From contig NC_092577.1 of the NCBI RefSeq assembly GCF_037975245.1, positions 36,326,898 to 36,390,897 on the forward strand: DNA of 64,000 nucleotides, written 5' to 3'. The notes under the pieces were generated by a model. It did no database searches and was not told the DNA's origin. It saw only the letters and a list, made by a program, of their open reading frames with translations. Shown here piece after piece: positions 1-13,518 of this stretch (its first letter is position 1; each line of letters starts with the position of its first letter). This DNA comes from Apostichopus japonicus (lineage: Eukaryota > Echinodermata > Holothuroidea > Aspidochirotida > Stichopodidae). The position numbers and the translations under genes are program-made.

Positions 1-1056
1 GTGGATGTATGGAGGGAGAGGACTTCTCCAATGTCAGTATCAATGCTGCAATGTTGAAAAGTGAATTTTTAGTTGACAATATTTTGTCGAAATGGTACTG
101 TTCTACCAAACTTCAGTACAACTTGTAAAAAAAAAGGACAAAACTCATTAACTTCAATAAAATAGCCTGACCTTCAATAATTTTCCTAGCCATTGGGACA
201 CAGTCCCTAGTTCCCACAATCACACATAGTGAGAGCAACAAATATATATATGCCAAAACTGTTATTTATGTTTTGTTATTTTGTCTTGGGGGGGGGGAGG
301 GGGATGTTTGTAACTGGAAAAGCCTGAAATAAATTATAGCAATATGCACCATGTACAGTATTGCAATAATGAAGTATATAAGCATATTTGCTGCTATAAA
401 GATTAAATTTGAAAATTAGCACTTACCTAAGTTCTTAAATCTGTTCTTGGACTTGTGCTTTTATACAAGATCCAGATCAGGTCCTCTGATTTTATCAGAC
501 GATCATCTCTCCACGGGGTAAACTGATGCATTGATCCAGTCGCATTTGCACTCGAGCCGTACCATGGATCTGATCCTTGCCCGGGCCGGTAAAAAATTCG
601 GATTGGAAATGTGTCATTCGCAGCCGGAAATCGCGTACTAGTAGTACATTTGGTCCAAAACTTTCGTTTTCAAGGTTCATAGCCTAGAGTGACAATGCTA
701 CGTTAGATTCATAGGTCAGTTATGATTATTATATAGTATTGTATCGACGATGGTCAGGAAATCATGATGCATGCTTTTTACGAAAAACACCCGATTTCGA
801 AGAAGAGTTGACGATAAAAATTGTGTCAGTATGGACGCTAGCAACAAGTGTAGAATTTAAAACGATAGGCTCAATATGCGGAGTTGCCCTGGGACAGGGA
901 GTACAACGTATGTGTCATAACACACGATGTTTTTGTGCGATTACACTTACAGTATCTACTGTACTACCAGGGAGTTGTAATGGGTTGCGGCACAGCTGAT
1001 CTGTCAATCACTTAAAACTAGTACGGGGTGGCCAAAGGTCATTTACGGTTAGCATA
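1..1056. other. Gene-free stretch
   Basis: No exon or RNA gene is recognisable. It holds a poly-G tract near 290-302, which is a common feature of transposon ends in this window, and otherwise unremarkable AT-rich sequence. Short open frames here have no family resemblance. Confidence 0.6.
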
Positions 1057-1064
1057 ATAATAAT

Positions 1065-1571
1065 CAGGGTTACCAGCGACAAGTACCAAAAAAACGTTAG
1101 ATTTGCCAAAATAAAACCCCAGAAAACGCTAGATAATCAGTTTCACTCACTTGTTATGTGTTGTTTTCAATAATTCGTTGACTGCTCGTTGCACTGATTC
1201 ATATCATAGGCAGTCTAGTGATTATTTTAACAAGTTAAAACGGTTAATAACAATCAGGAAATAATACAAGAAAATTAACTGTGGATTTTACAAAAATGCT
1301 GATTCAGTCCTAATGAAAAACCCAAGTATGAAAAACCCATTAATATTAAAACAGTTCACGCGGTATTATAGTGTAAAAGCCACGGAAGCCTATAAATATA
1401 TTTTATTGGGTTGCCAAGTGGTAATTTGGTCTCAAAGTTTCAGAAAACAAAGTAATTATTTTGTGAATTACCGATTTGGTGCGATTTTTGATAAAACGTA
1501 TGCTGGAATCCTAGAAAGGTGAAAAAATACGCTAGATCTATTGTGTGAAAAGGCTAACGCTGGTAACCTTT
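1065..1571. mobile_element. Probable non-autonomous DNA transposon, TIR CAGGGTTACCAGCG
   Basis: The left end CAGGGTTACCAGCG is matched in inverted orientation by CGCTGGTAACC at about 1558-1568. The flanks resemble an 8-bp target-site duplication with two mismatches (ATAATAAT at 1057-1064, ATAATAGT at 1572-1579). About 0.5 kb, with no transposase. The CAGGGTT start is shared with the elements at 11162 and 18402. The right boundary is uncertain by a few bases. Confidence 0.4.
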
Positions 1572-1579
1572 ATAATAGT

Positions 1580-4007
1580 ACTGTAGTAGACTTGTTTAGT
1601 TGTACTGTGTAAAAATATGCACTATGCGGAGTTCTCATCAGTATTACTTGTCAAACACACATGCATGCCTATAGTCTTATTTGTGTTAGGTTAGCCTTTC
1701 TGTAGAAGTATTCATTTGTGGTTTACATGGATACATTTTGAAAATGTCGCTTTCACTTGTTTGTAAACAGTAGCACGGTGGGGTATGGGGGCAGGGGCAT
1801 GGAGATCTGCCCCACATCGATGCTAACCCCAGCTCCCAACGACTTTGCTGATCCTATATAAATAACGGTCGACCTGACCACCCCCCCCCCCACCCAAAAA
1901 AATAGCTGCATGCTTGTAAGATAAATTATGGTATATTTTTTCAGCCAGCTTGTGATCATAACATTAAAATCACTTGCTATAAAGAATATCAATATATCCC
2001 CACCCCCCCCCCCCCCCGCCTCACCCATACACAAACACATACACATTTCTGCTGCGACAAGTCCATTACAATATAGTCCTAGCCTACGGCGCTCAACCCT
2101 CCGATTTTCTACAGCCATAGCTATTTTCACTTAATTAATCGCACTAACATTGACAATACATTTAAAGCCTCCTAATGTGGCAAAATACATCAAACTTCCA
2201 TGATAATTTTGGAAAACAGTAAAATGCTTGTGTCTAATTGATAGGGTTATTTTAATTTTGTTTGGAATATAATTATACAAATTTACCAATTTACTCTGTG
2301 CATTGTGATCAACTCCTAGCTGAATCATGTTACTATATAAAGGAAAATACCTAGTCTCCAACAAAAGAGGGAAAAAACACATTTTAGCAACAAGATGGAA
2401 TAGAGGGCGTACTTTTTGCGACGTGGAAAACACACATATCTCTGGATCTAAAGGTGTTACAAAATCCTCCTTTACATATGTCATTGTCATTAACACAATT
2501 AAAAAGATGGGTAAAATTTAAGGTCATATGTATCAATTTGAGAAAAATATCATGTATACATTTTACAACCAAAATTGTTTATTCGCCGACTCTAGGCATA
2601 TACTCTCATTTAGGATTTGTTCACATTCAGCACTTCCTATTGATTAAAGTTTTCGGAAATAAGATTGGAATCTGATATGCAGAAGTTATACACAAAATCT
2701 ATCAAATTTAGGGTTGAGGATCTCGCCACCACCTATAGTTAGTGATGTATTGAATTCGTATAGATTATGCCCGCACGTCATTAGGGTTTAAATTTTGTAA
2801 TTTTTGTGAAATAATATGTGATACGGAAAAACAGATGTACTTCGGGTTCTTCATCCATCATTACTGTCCTCTTTCATGTAGTACAGGGGGGGGGCACATC
2901 ACTTACTTATGGAGGCACAATGTGTATTGTTAAATGCCGTCCTGGGGGAGGGGTGATAGGGGAGAGTTCTCCCTTCCACTTTGTGAATTTTGGATCAATT
3001 TTAAGGGTCCTCAGATGCAATCTGGTGCTATATTTAGCAACTTGAAGTAATTTTCGGGCTTGCATCTGTCCAGTATTGATGTTTTTAATTTAGGCAAATA
3101 AAGATTTTTGTCTGAGTATTTTTTTTAACACTACAACCGCATCTGAAGGGGAAGGGCACCTGGGGGCATGATTTTTTTCAGGCCCCAGCCCCCCCCCCCT
3201 TTGGCGACGCCACTGATGGGTACGTCAATGGTACTTAATGGTAACGGGTTTCTTACTATCATAGGAGGCACCCCATACTATAGTCCATCTATCAACACGG
3301 GAAAAAGACATTACGATTAACATATATACATAGACAACATATGTACTGCACGCAGCCGCGTACACTACACATATACATATTGGTTAACATGCATGTGTGA
3401 CAGTAACTTTATTGTGCCCACGCTTAGGCATTGTGCCCACGCTTGAGAAAGTATGACTGAAATATAGTAGTCTTCACAGAAACTGTTTGAAAATTAAGCG
3501 ATTCAGAAGGCATTAAAACCCAATACAAACGAGTAGACCCTTTAGGAACTGCACTATTTAAGAAGCCTATATATTACAAACTTTCTTGAATCCTCTTTCC
3601 GACCCCCCCCCCCCCCCGCGCCTCTTTATTTTTCAAAGGTGTTGCATACGGGGAAGTTTTGGTCTCCAGTTAGGTTCAAACCTTGTTATATGCAACTACA
3701 ATAGGTTATTTCGAAGGCTTAAAGTTATGATGTATTGGCCCCATATATGCTCCATATTAAAATATGGTCACCTTTGGGTAAAATTCTTAAACCGTTTCAT
3801 TACCATCTAGGAGGAATTTTACCTCACTGGGAAATTCAGTCATCTAGGTGCCTATGACATACCGATCTTGAGAGACATTTACATATTGGTATACGTTGTC
3901 GTATGTATCCGTGTCGGTTTCTTGAAAGTATACGAACTCAGAAGTTCAATGGTAATGCAGGACACTGCGAGTTTCGCCCGTGTATTATTCGACGTGCCGT
4001 GTGTATA
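1580..4007. other. Gene-free stretch with transposon remnants
   Basis: No coding exon is recognised. It contains poly-C/poly-G tracts (near 1880-1893, 2000-2017, 2885-2894, 3603-3617) and a one-sided transposon end near 3202-3214 reading GGCGACGCCACTG, with no matching left end. At 3013-3035 it carries a subterminal motif that recurs in other elements of the window. Confidence 0.5.
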
Positions 4008-4015
4008 CGTACACT

Positions 4016-5337
4016 CAGGGACGTCGCTAGAGGGGTGGAGGTGTCTCACACCCCACGCCCAATCTTTGTAAAACTGATGATAGTTGGAAAATTTGAGTGC
4101 GACAGTCCGAATTTCCGACTGTCTCACTCTAATTTTTCCGACTTTCGCACTCTAATTTCATATATTCTTAATTGTAATTTGTGAGTGACCTACAATTTTC
4201 GGTCAAAATTGACCTTTAATCAGTCATATTTACCACGTTTTCCTTGTCACATTTAGAAATTGTATCTCGCGATCTTTATATTCCACCATACAAAACTTCG
4301 TGTGATTTTGAATACTGTAAAAAAAATGACTAATAAAACTACTGTACAACGTATACGACTAAAACGTTCAATGCTTATCTAAGGAAGCTTTAAAGTGCCA
4401 TCAACATGAGAAAAACTTTGCCCCATAGGGTGAAATTTTTCAGTAAATTGTTTAGATAACAAGATAAAATCTTATAAAAAATAAAAAAAATGTTGGATTG
4501 CTTAGTTGCTTTAACTGAGCAATTGAACAATTTTCTACAAAATGTTTAATTGACAACTTATCGTATCTCGTGAATTGGACATTTTGCTGCAAAATGTTCA
4601 GTTGTTCACTTCATTCCATCTGAGCAATTGAAAATTTTCTGCAAAATGTTTATTTGACAACATATCTTATCTCGTCAATTGGACACTTTTTGGCAAAATG
4701 TTCAATTGTTCACTTCATTCCAATGGAGCAATTGAAAAATTTCTGCAAAATGTTTAATTGATAACTTATCGTATCAGTCGTCAACTCAACATTTTTCTGC
4801 AAAATGTTTAAGTGTTCATTTCATTCCAAATGCTCAGTTGAAATGATGTGAACAATTGAAATTGTTTTCATGCAAGTGATAAATAGCCCCCCCCCCCCCC
4901 AAGAAAATAATATTAAGCGCGCTAGGAAAAAGCACTGTATTTTGGGGTAATTCACTATGTCGTCGAATATAATTTGTTGAAAGAAAGGTTTTCCCCTTTG
5001 TAACATTAACATAGCTTTTGTAGTTAGTAGTCTATGTAGCCTATCAAGCAGATAACTCAACTCAGTTGCTTACCCGCTTAACCAGAGTGATTAATAAGTT
5101 TGTGAAGTGAGGGCCAGTGCTACAAATGTACCGCAAAAAATTCGAAACAAAATTGCAGTCGCGAAAGATGGGATGTCTGACTAACACTGACCGTATCGTC
5201 ACGAGTAGTGCGGGGTGGGGTGGGGGGGGTACAAGGCAGCAGTCGGAATTTTCTGGCTCCAAAACCCATCCAGTTGGAATTTCAGCCACTGCATCCCACC
5301 CCCCCCCCCCCCAACTTCAGGCTCAGCTACGTCCCTG
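4016..5337. mobile_element. hAT-like non-autonomous element, 8-bp TSD CGTACACT
   Basis: The left terminus CAGGGACGTCGCTAGAG matches the inverted right terminus CAGGGACGTAGCTGAG. The element is bracketed by a perfect 8-bp duplication CGTACACT (4008-4015 and 5338-5345), the size produced by hAT transposases. At 1322 bp it has no recognisable transposase. The interior holds three tandem units (see 4516-4830) and G-rich/C-rich subterminal tracts. Boundaries and TSD are seen directly; hAT membership is inferred from TSD length and the CAGGG terminus. Confidence 0.8.
4516..4830. repeat. Internal tandem repeat of the hAT element (about 105 bp x 3)
   Basis: Units start at 4516, 4621 and about 4725. 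Each unit has two related halves built around GCAAAATGTTTAATTG-like blocks followed by TTCACTTCATTCCA, suggesting an older half-length duplication. The array lies wholly inside the 4016-5337 transposon. Confidence 0.75.
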
Positions 5338-5345
5338 CGTACACT

Positions 5346-6110
5346 CACTTTAAAATTGCAAGGGACAACCTAAATACTATACAACCCTGTTGAATACTAA
5401 AAATATCCTAGTGGGAATGTGTGATAGTGAGTAATGATGTAAAATTTGTTGTACACATAGGTTAACGTTTCATTTATCTGTTCTTCAGGAATCACACAAT
5501 AACAGAAATTCAATGATATTTAATGGTAACGGGTCTAAGACTATAGTCAACTATCCCCATTCCCTCTCTTGTGCTATGTTATTTACATTTTCTATTGTGT
5601 ACTTTGCAAAGAGGGCAATTATGTAGGTGAACAGGCTCCCGGTTCCGCTTACGTTTTAGTAATCACAAATAGTATATACCGTGATAATTTGATCAGATTC
5701 CCCGTTTCTCTCAAAAACTAAAAATGTATTTTAATTGCCTCGAACTTCAAATTCGCTACTGAACGTAAACGTGAAGAAATCGATTGGATCTTTCGTATTA
5801 AGTCACCGGCCTCGACAAAGACTTGGGACCCCTTAAGTGCCTTAACAACTATCAGTTCTACAAACATGTTATCCGTTCTTTGCTCATTCATCCGCTTCCT
5901 GTATAGTCATGGTTTATTCGGCTTTAATTCCATCAATGCAACTTACACTTATCTAGCGTCAAACTTTCATTGTGTTAGTATATTTTGTACTTTTCATTCG
6001 ACTGCCAAGTATTGCTAACGAAGGCCCCAAGGGGACCGAAATTCTAATATATTTTCTAAAACTTTACTCCTTATTTGTCAATTATGAGTCATATCTTATT
6101 TCTCTGGTTT
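5346..6110. other. Gene-free stretch
   Basis: I see no exon, RNA gene or transposon terminus. A short phrase TTAATGGTAACGGGT at about 5519-5533 repeats one at about 3235-3249, on the other side of the hAT element. Confidence 0.5.
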
Positions 6111-6112
6111 TC

Positions 6113-6402
<290 letters not shown>

Positions 6403-9266
6403 CTGCAGCCTTATTTTCAATGAAATGCATCATATATTTGTTTAATGCAGCTTGTTTGTTATTCCCACCCATCCATACCTATACACGTACATGCATTGCA
6501 TACATACATACACTCACGCATGCACACACCATGGAGGGAAAACTGTTTTTACCTCCATGGAGGTTAAACTGTTTTTTACCTCCATTTTACCTGTTTTTTT
6601 TTACCTGTTTTTGACCTCCATGCATACACATACTGGTAGGTATATAAATGATCCTATTCGCCAAACACACTGTTTTCATTATTTACAACTATAGTTCTAA
6701 TTAAAGGCTAAGGCCATGGCATGTCGTCAACTTAAAAAACGTTAACCTTCATTTCCTGTGTGAGAGAACGCAACGTGATAGGAATGATTACGTAATATCA
6801 TCTTTCATCGGCCCTCTCGATGTTGACCGCAAACGTTGAGATGTTCAACCAGACTTTGTTGTCTTTTTTCTACCACAAACATCCGCACTATTATTTGATA
6901 TCGTAAATTTTCACCGTCGTAGTTGCATACACATACGTATACGTTTGTTAGACCAGGGAGTTGTTCAGACCACCAACGTATTTGTACCCTGACAAGGTTA
7001 GACTGCTCATGCACGGATGCACCAAACGCAAAATCGTAGAGCCGAAGTTGCGAGTAAGTTCGAAACGCCTAAATAATAATTTTATAAAATGACGAGACCA
7101 AGAAATTGGTGTGTGGCAGAGGAAGACTCAAGATTTTTCTTTTTTTCGGACTTGTCCGGACTCTACTTTTGGAACCAAAGAGCCCTTGTCACCAATTACA
7201 TGAAGATTCGAAATATACCGCCGATCCCAAACAGCATTAAGGTGAGGAAAATTTTTGGACTTATTTCCGTATAATGAAATATATTTTGTGTTAAGAATAA
7301 CCAAGTGGAGTTTTTGGTTCTTGCATGTATATGGGCATGCTTTTAAAATAAATTGAAAGTGCATAGCCAATCGCCCCAAATCATAGCACGCTAAAATTGC
7401 TAGGCGTTTTCAAAAAGTACTTTCCTGGAAGCATTCACTCTCCATTTGTTCTCAAATATTCTAAATGAACATCCAAAGCCATTCTTACCAAGGAAGTGAT
7501 ACTTCCCATGTTCGTACACTACTTGCAAGTACAACTTTCTCAGACAAATTATTCCATAACCCTCTGAGAATAAAAAGGAGTTTTGACAAATATATGGTAC
7601 TTATAACTTCTGGAGTTTAAGACATTGATCTCTGGTAATTCTGCTTGGCAAACCTGAAAAGGTCAGTGAAGGATAAAATGTCTAAACCATACCATTCTTG
7701 AAAACCCGAATCAAGTCACCGTGTAATTAACCGACCTATAACCTCCATTGTGGTGGGTTAACTGTCAGAATGCACATTATCAGTGTTTTTTATCTTCATA
7801 CAGAACTGACATCAACAGTGAATACTATTGTTCTCTGACTCGAGTCAAAGGACGCTTGAACCGCAGTGTGCTAATGTAACTGACAAGCGTAACTTATTTG
7901 TGATTGCAGGTGTCCAACCGCAGTGTAGACAAGCATTTAACGTTATACCTTGAATTCGAACTTCTTCATGATCTGTCGTCATATTTTGTGTATTACTATT
8001 TTTAAGTTGTTCATGCAAACACATAATGGACACCCTATACATTGCTCTAGACTGACTTTCAAGAAAAAACCGTCGGTGTCATGTAGTGTGGCTTGTCTAC
8101 AACCCAAACTGATTAGAAAAGATATTTCAATCAATTCTGACTTGATTGTGAGTGAAAACATGCTACTTGAAGCAAGTGCAATAACAAGCAACGCTGACAG
8201 CCATTTAACAAGTCAACGAGTGACACTCCTGACGGTTTCTACTACTACAATCTGTTTCTGTGATATTTTCCGACGAACAAGAAAACGGCGACCACAGTCG
8301 CGTAGTAACATACAAGTGCTACCTCCTTAAGCTTATATTATGTACGTACGTGAATTTGACATAAAACTTGAGGGTCAAAGGTGAAAAAGTGAAGTACACT
8401 ACATGATGCGAGTTAGTATTAAACGTTAGGCCTACTTCAAGTTGATTCAATGACTAGGATATACCGGCATTTTAAATTTATTATTCTTCTCGACAATTTA
8501 CGGTACAATTAAAGGCAGGAGCCCAGGAAGTTATTGACCAAGCGATTTTGCCAATTTTTTGACAAGTTCGGTTCGTTGTAATACGCCTCGATTAGAACTT
8601 AGAAGAAAAGGGGCCTCTACGGGCTCTAACTTAGGCCCTAGGTAGCGTGCACACTATTTCTAGACTGAAGTCTGTGTAGGCTAGGTCACAACATCAAAGG
8701 TGAGTCCTAATTTCGTGCAGCTATTTGATTAATTCGATTGATGCTTAACGTTCCTTAACCTTCAGCTTTCATTTAAAAAAAAAAACGTGTCTTTGTTGTT
8801 TGCACCTACAAATCTGTTAAAATTTCGTAGAAAATAACATTGTCACGTCCAACTCCAACTTAGCAAGAGCTAGGCCCTAAGCCTATTTCATCAGTGAAGC
8901 CAGGATAGTGTTAACATATCAAAATTGTTAAAACGTGAAGCGCTCCTAAATCCTAATTTCGTTCCTGTTGTCGGCTACTCCAAAATCCTAAAATATTATG
9001 GCAACAATATAATTAGTTTTGAATCAATGTAATATAGTAACAAGGAATATTATTGCTTCAGAGACTGACATGCACCAGTGCAGTAAAATGCTTACAGTCT
9101 TCAATTTCATGGGGGTGAAAGCCTCATGTGTACCCCTTCTCCCCTCTGGGTCATACATTGGGCCAAGATTGGGGTTGATATATTGGAGTCCAAGGAGTCA
9201 AAGGACACTACTGTAGCATATTATCATATTCAGGTGTACTAACTGCTCTTTTCCACTTTAAAACAG
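6403..9266. other. Gene-free stretch, possible 5' region of the gene at 9267
   Basis: No convincing exon. 6528-6620 has repeated ACCTCCAT/ATGGAGGT blocks, including the 12-bp palindrome CCTCCATGGAGG near 6550. A splice-donor-like AAAG/GTGAGT at about 8698 could end an untranslated exon of the gene whose exon is at 9267, but no start codon joins it in frame. The open frame at 7950-8330 has no recognisable motif. Confidence 0.4.
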
Positions 9267-9409
9267 ACCTTCAACATCAGGAAGTAAAGAGAAAAGAAAG
9301 GCTCAGCACAAGTTACCTGTGCTTCACAAAGAGAGGAAGAGTAATAAGGATCAGCCAGTTGTCAGCCTTTTAGAATTCATCAAGAAGGAAGTCAATGCAG
9401 CATTCTTAG
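9267..9409 (+). CDS. Candidate coding exon, lysine-rich; first recognised exon of a ParB/Srx-like gene
   Basis: The exon is bounded by an acceptor (CTTTAAAACAG) and a donor (TTAG/gtgaga). One frame is open throughout and encodes a Ser/Lys-rich stretch followed by LLEFIKKEVNAAFLG. It begins by completing a codon (one base) and ends in phase 1. It joins in frame to the exon at 10194. It has no methionine, so at least one upstream coding exon is missing from my reading. I do not recognise this part; the family assignment rests on downstream exons. Confidence 0.45.
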
Positions 9410-10193
9410 GTGAGAACCCTTAGAAGCTGTCAGGTACGGTAGCAGTACAATATACTGCCTCAGGAATTGGAATTGTGGTTTTAGAACAGGGGGCCCATAC
9501 TAGCCAGATTGAGCATGCCACACAATCTAATCTGGCCCACCAAAAAACAAAGGGAAAAAAAACCCCAAACTTTTTGGTTCACCAATTTACTGGACAAAAA
9601 AAAAATTGAAGAGAATTTGAATAAGCGTTAATTTTCAACACGAAAAAACATTGATAAAAGTTTGTCATAGATGCTAAAACAATCATCTTCCATTTTCAGC
9701 AATCTATTTTTGGCCTTTTGTTAGTCAAAATTTCCTCCTGTGGCTACCATGGTGGGCCCGCATACATGAGTAATATTCAGCAGCCCACAACTAAACAGAC
9801 AGTAGGCAGCTGTTAAATTAATTTTATATCAGTTTCTGTGCAGTGTCCTTCATACTGAGCCATCTGTATGCCTCCTACTGCATGCCCATTAAGAACTGCC
9901 TCAACTGTTGACTTTTCACCAGAAATTTACAACATCAATAGAAGTATCAGTTTTTATATGAGTGTTATCGGGGAGGGGTCAGAACCCCATTAATAATGTG
10001 TTCATTAATTGAACATTGCTTCTCAACATACTTTAACAATCATTATAGTCACACTGTACATTTGGTTTGAATAGTATTTTTAGCTTTACAAAGTTTACGG
10101 AAAACCTTTTGCATACCTACAGTATGGCATTTCCCTGTCAGTTGATGTTAGCTTTGCAGAAATTTACTTACCATCGTTTTTACTTCTCCACAG

Positions 10194-10252
10194 GTGTTGC
10201 AAATATTGACATAGAAAATCTAGAAGTTGGTTGGAAGTTGAGAGAAGTGAAT
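10194..10252 (+). CDS. Candidate coding exon, ParB/Srx-like beta-strand segment
   Basis: It follows a good acceptor (TTTTTACTTCTCCACAG). Joined in phase to the 9267-9409 exon it reads VANIDIENLEVGWKLREVN, which resembles the opening of ParB/sulfiredoxin-fold domains (a strand, then an R-containing turn). Donor choice is ambiguous: GAA/gtgaat at 10246 or AAT/gtgtaa at 10252, both phase 0. Unspliced, the frame stops at 10256-10258. A possible micro-exon follows at 10328-10368 (acceptor TTATAG, donor ACG/gtgagt), but its phase does not fit cleanly. Confidence 0.4.
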
Positions 10253-10479
10253 GTGTAATTTCTCACCAAACTAAAAGAGGCAATGTTAGATTTTAACAAC
10301 CACAATATCAACCACTGACTGTTATAGCAACAACTTTGGAAAACTTGGAGAATTTTTCAGAACCCACGGTGAGTAATCAGCACTTGATTATAAAGTGATT
10401 TTTATAATGGAGTGCTTCATAATTGTTTATCAAAAACCATGCAGCAGTGACTGCTTGTGTGTGCATATGTGAGAGAGAG

Positions 10480-12230
10480 ATGCCTTAGCTCAAATTTTGA
10501 AAACTTTGATAATTCAACAAGTGCAATATGCATGAAGTTCATACTTGGTAGAAAGCTACCCCTTAGCAAATTCTCAGCTGCAATTGTTATTTAATTGCCA
10601 GTGGTCAACCGTTAAAAACCCTATAAATGACCTTACTGAAGTAAAGGTTAAGTGAAATTAGTATGCTTATCCCTCAATCGAGTGCTTACCACTTGCTGTT
10701 ACTTAGTACGTCAAAAATTGTTTGAGGTCCACACCACCTAAAAATCTGAAACTTTGTTAACAGGTTATCTCACCATATACAGCTTACATAAAGTTCACAC
10801 TTTGAACAATTAGAAGAATGTATTCGGTATCTACCACCTTAGTAAATTCTTCACTGTTATTGCTTTGGGAGGGGCCAAAGGTCATATGAGATAACCAATG
10901 GTCTAAACCTGAAAACTTTGTGAATGAGCTAACTCAAAGAATAAAGCTACATAGAATGTCAAATTTGTTCCTCTGATTGAATACTTGCCATCTATAATGT
11001 TAACTTTTTTTGAGGTCAAATGTCATTTGAGGTCAATTTTAGTTAAATTCTGAAAACATAAGTACAGCTTGCATGAAGTTAATGCTCAGTATGAAGACAC
11101 TCTTAGTAAATACTCAGCTGATAGTGTGTTGGGAGAAGTCAAGGTCATTTGAGGTCACTAGCAGGGTTTTCGTTAGTAGCCGGGACCCGGGTCAAATGAC
11201 TCGCTTACTGCACGTGCATTACCCGGCTACTTTGCGACGCTCAGTAAAAAAAAAAAAAATTAAAATTAAAAGAAAAAAAAATGACGAAAAAAATCGAGAG
11301 AAATAAATACCCACAACCAGGTCAGGTGTGATTGAAACTGTTACAGCAGTTAACTGTTGGTAAAAACTACAAGAAGTTGAACATTAGTAGTATGGTCGAG
11401 GAGATGAGGCCGAGGGGTGGGTGAGAGTAGAGGTAGGCGAAGGGCTTCTCTTGACATAAAAATTGTTGCTCAACAGAGATAAAAGCTGAATAAAAAACAG
11501 AAGGTTCTATCACAGACCTAGTTGGGTATTTTTTGGCAGTAAAATCCTACTCACTTTGTAGGTACCGTAGACCTATTATCATTTTGTTATGATGGCACTT
11601 CATTTAATGCAGCAAGTGCGTCACACCCTTGCTAAGTTCGGTTCAGTGGCATAGCTACCTCCCTAGGCTCCATGGCCCAAGTGTTAATAAAAAAATTCAG
11701 GAGAAAAAAAGAAAAATAGGACAGAAGAAAGGGGTGATTGGGAGGGGGCAATATCATTGACCAAACAACTGTATATTGCACCATTTTGCATCTAGAGACT
11801 TTTTAAATTGCAATTTTCCGGCTAAGGGGAGGGAGAGGGTTAGACCCCTCCCCCATGTCCGCATACAGACAGTCCCGCCTACTTTTCAACTTGACCCACC
11901 TACTTCATTTCTTAACAAAAACCCTGACTAGTGGTCAACAACTGACAACTTTTCTAGCTGAAGAAGTGAAGTTTTGGTAAATTTCAAATTTGATAGGAAT
12001 TAAGCATTTGTCTTCTATTTTTTTGGCTGTTTCGGTCAAGGTCACTCGAGGTCAGTTAATTTCAGTCTGAAAAACTTCTTAAACATGGTACCTCACCATG
12101 TGGCAATATTAGCCTTAGACAAGAAGAACAACATGAACAGATCTTTTACTTGACATGTGGATTCCTACAGACATCATAATATTAAAAACCTTTGAAAACA
12201 TGATAACTCAGGGTTGTCCAAACCATTTCT
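10480..12230. repeat. Degenerate intronic tandem repeat (GGTCAAAGGTCATTTGAGGTCA type)
   Basis: Diverged copies recur of a block reading roughly CTGAAAACTTTG, then a GCTTGCATGAAGTT-like phrase, then AGTAAATTCTCAGCTG, then AAGGTCATTTGAGGTCA (for example starting near 10498, 10748, 10908, 11049 and 12190). Spacing is irregular, about 140-250 bp. The array is interrupted by the transposon at 11162-11926 and lies in the intron before the 12492 exon. Similar GGTCA phrases occur near 13180 and 13720. Confidence 0.55.
11162..11926. mobile_element. Non-autonomous DNA transposon, TIR CAGGGTTTTCGTTAG, 5-bp TSD ACTAG
   Basis: Terminal CAGGGTTTTCGTTAG pairs with the inverted right end CAGGGTTTTTGTTAAG. 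ACTAG flanks both sides (11157-11161 and 11927-11931). Removing the element and one ACTAG restores a GGTCACTAGTGGTCAA phrase natural to the surrounding repeat array, which supports a 5-bp duplication. The 765-bp interior has A-rich and G-rich tracts, no transposase, and a subterminal motif at 11773-11795 shared with other elements. Confidence 0.65.
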
Positions 12231-12491
12231 TTGAGTACACATTTAGTTCTCCTTTGCTAATAGTTGCAAGAGATTTTTTTTTCATTTCACTGTGGATCCC
12301 ATGTACTCAGTAGAACTCTCCCCTCCAATGCCCTACAATAACAATAGGCAAAGGAATCACTAAGCCCTGTGGCTTTCTGTTTGCATGTCAATTACACCTG
12401 ATCTTTGAGGACAAAAGTCTGACATTACGCTACTTTGACTTAAGTTACTGATATATTCATTTTCACATTTTGTAACAAATTTTTCTTTCAG

Positions 12492-12597
12492 GCAAATGGA
12501 TACCATTATGAAGTTATTGGTGGCATCCACAATCTGACAGCCTGTAAGGAGCTGAGGGAGAGAAATCCAGACAATAATGTAAAGATACAAAACTTTG
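12492..12597 (+). CDS. Candidate coding exon with ParB-like YEVIGGIH motif
   Basis: It is flanked by a strong acceptor (TTTTCTTTCAG) and a donor (TTTG/gttagc); the donor itself creates an in-frame stop if unspliced. The frame starts in phase 0, compatible with the exon at 10194, and encodes HYEVIGGIHNLTACKEL. The pattern Y-E-V-I-x-G-x-H/R-x-x-x-A-x-K-E-L is the ParB/Srx-type nucleotide-binding motif. It ends in phase 1, compatible with the next exon. Family assignment is by motif resemblance only. Confidence 0.5.
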
Positions 12598-13518
12598 GTT
12601 AGCAAACAAGCACATCAAAATAGGGGAAACCAGGCATCAGATGAGCACTGAGGTAAAGGTGACTACTATGAAGGTTGTTTTTATAGAAGAATTTCTGCCG
12701 AGCAGTTATTCATCTCATTCCTCCATATTGTATATTCAGGTTGCAATGACCTATGCATTAAGACATTGAAAGTGTGTATGGAAAGTCCTTGTCTACACAT
12801 AACACATAACTTTGTGTTGTGCACACAGAATCGCTCTCTTACAGTATGTGAATTTTCAAATAATTGTTATCTAATCACTCTCATAGGGAGGATTAGGTAC
12901 AATATTGTAGTTCCTTTGCCAGTTGGACCATTAACAGTATTACGCAACAGTTGCCATGGTAGTGGTTAGTTTTCCCAATAGGGGTCATTCATTGTGGGGT
13001 ATTGCATGGTCACCGGAAGTGTTTGGCTGAGGGAGGGGTAAAAGTTGTCTGTGTGGGGTGTCCAATTTTATGTCAAACAGTCCTCTTAAATGGCTGTGTT
13101 GATTTTCTTAAAACTTGGTATGAAGGTGTTTTAGGGTTAAAGTCTATGTCTAGCAGACCCCCAGAAACATAGGTCAAATGTCACATCAAATTAAATTCAA
13201 TGTTTTAATTCAATATTACTCCAAGGGGACACATTACATTCAAATGGAATCTTCACTTGTATAATGGGAACAACATGTAGGCTACTAATACAGGCAGAAA
13301 TGTGACCTCTGTCATAGTATTACTCAGATTGTAGAGGACAGCAGAGTGATAGCACTGCAATCATATGACAGTATAGTCCTGCTAACTTATCATATCAAAA
13401 AACATTTGCAGTCTTTGTTCATTTGTTTTTTTACTATCAATGCAACAGATAAAAAATAAATAAAATGGTTAGACTGTCAGTGTAGAATAAAGTTTTATTT
13501 CTCTCTTTTTTTCTGAAG

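Noticed and set aside
1753-2134. Open frames around the poly-C tracts on both strands
   Set aside because: Driven by homopolymer tracts (poly-Gly/poly-Pro) typical of transposon termini here.
7950-8330. 126-codon open frame upstream of the ParB-like exons
   Set aside because: Considered as the missing start exon, but it has no suitable donor in phase and no similarity I can recognise.
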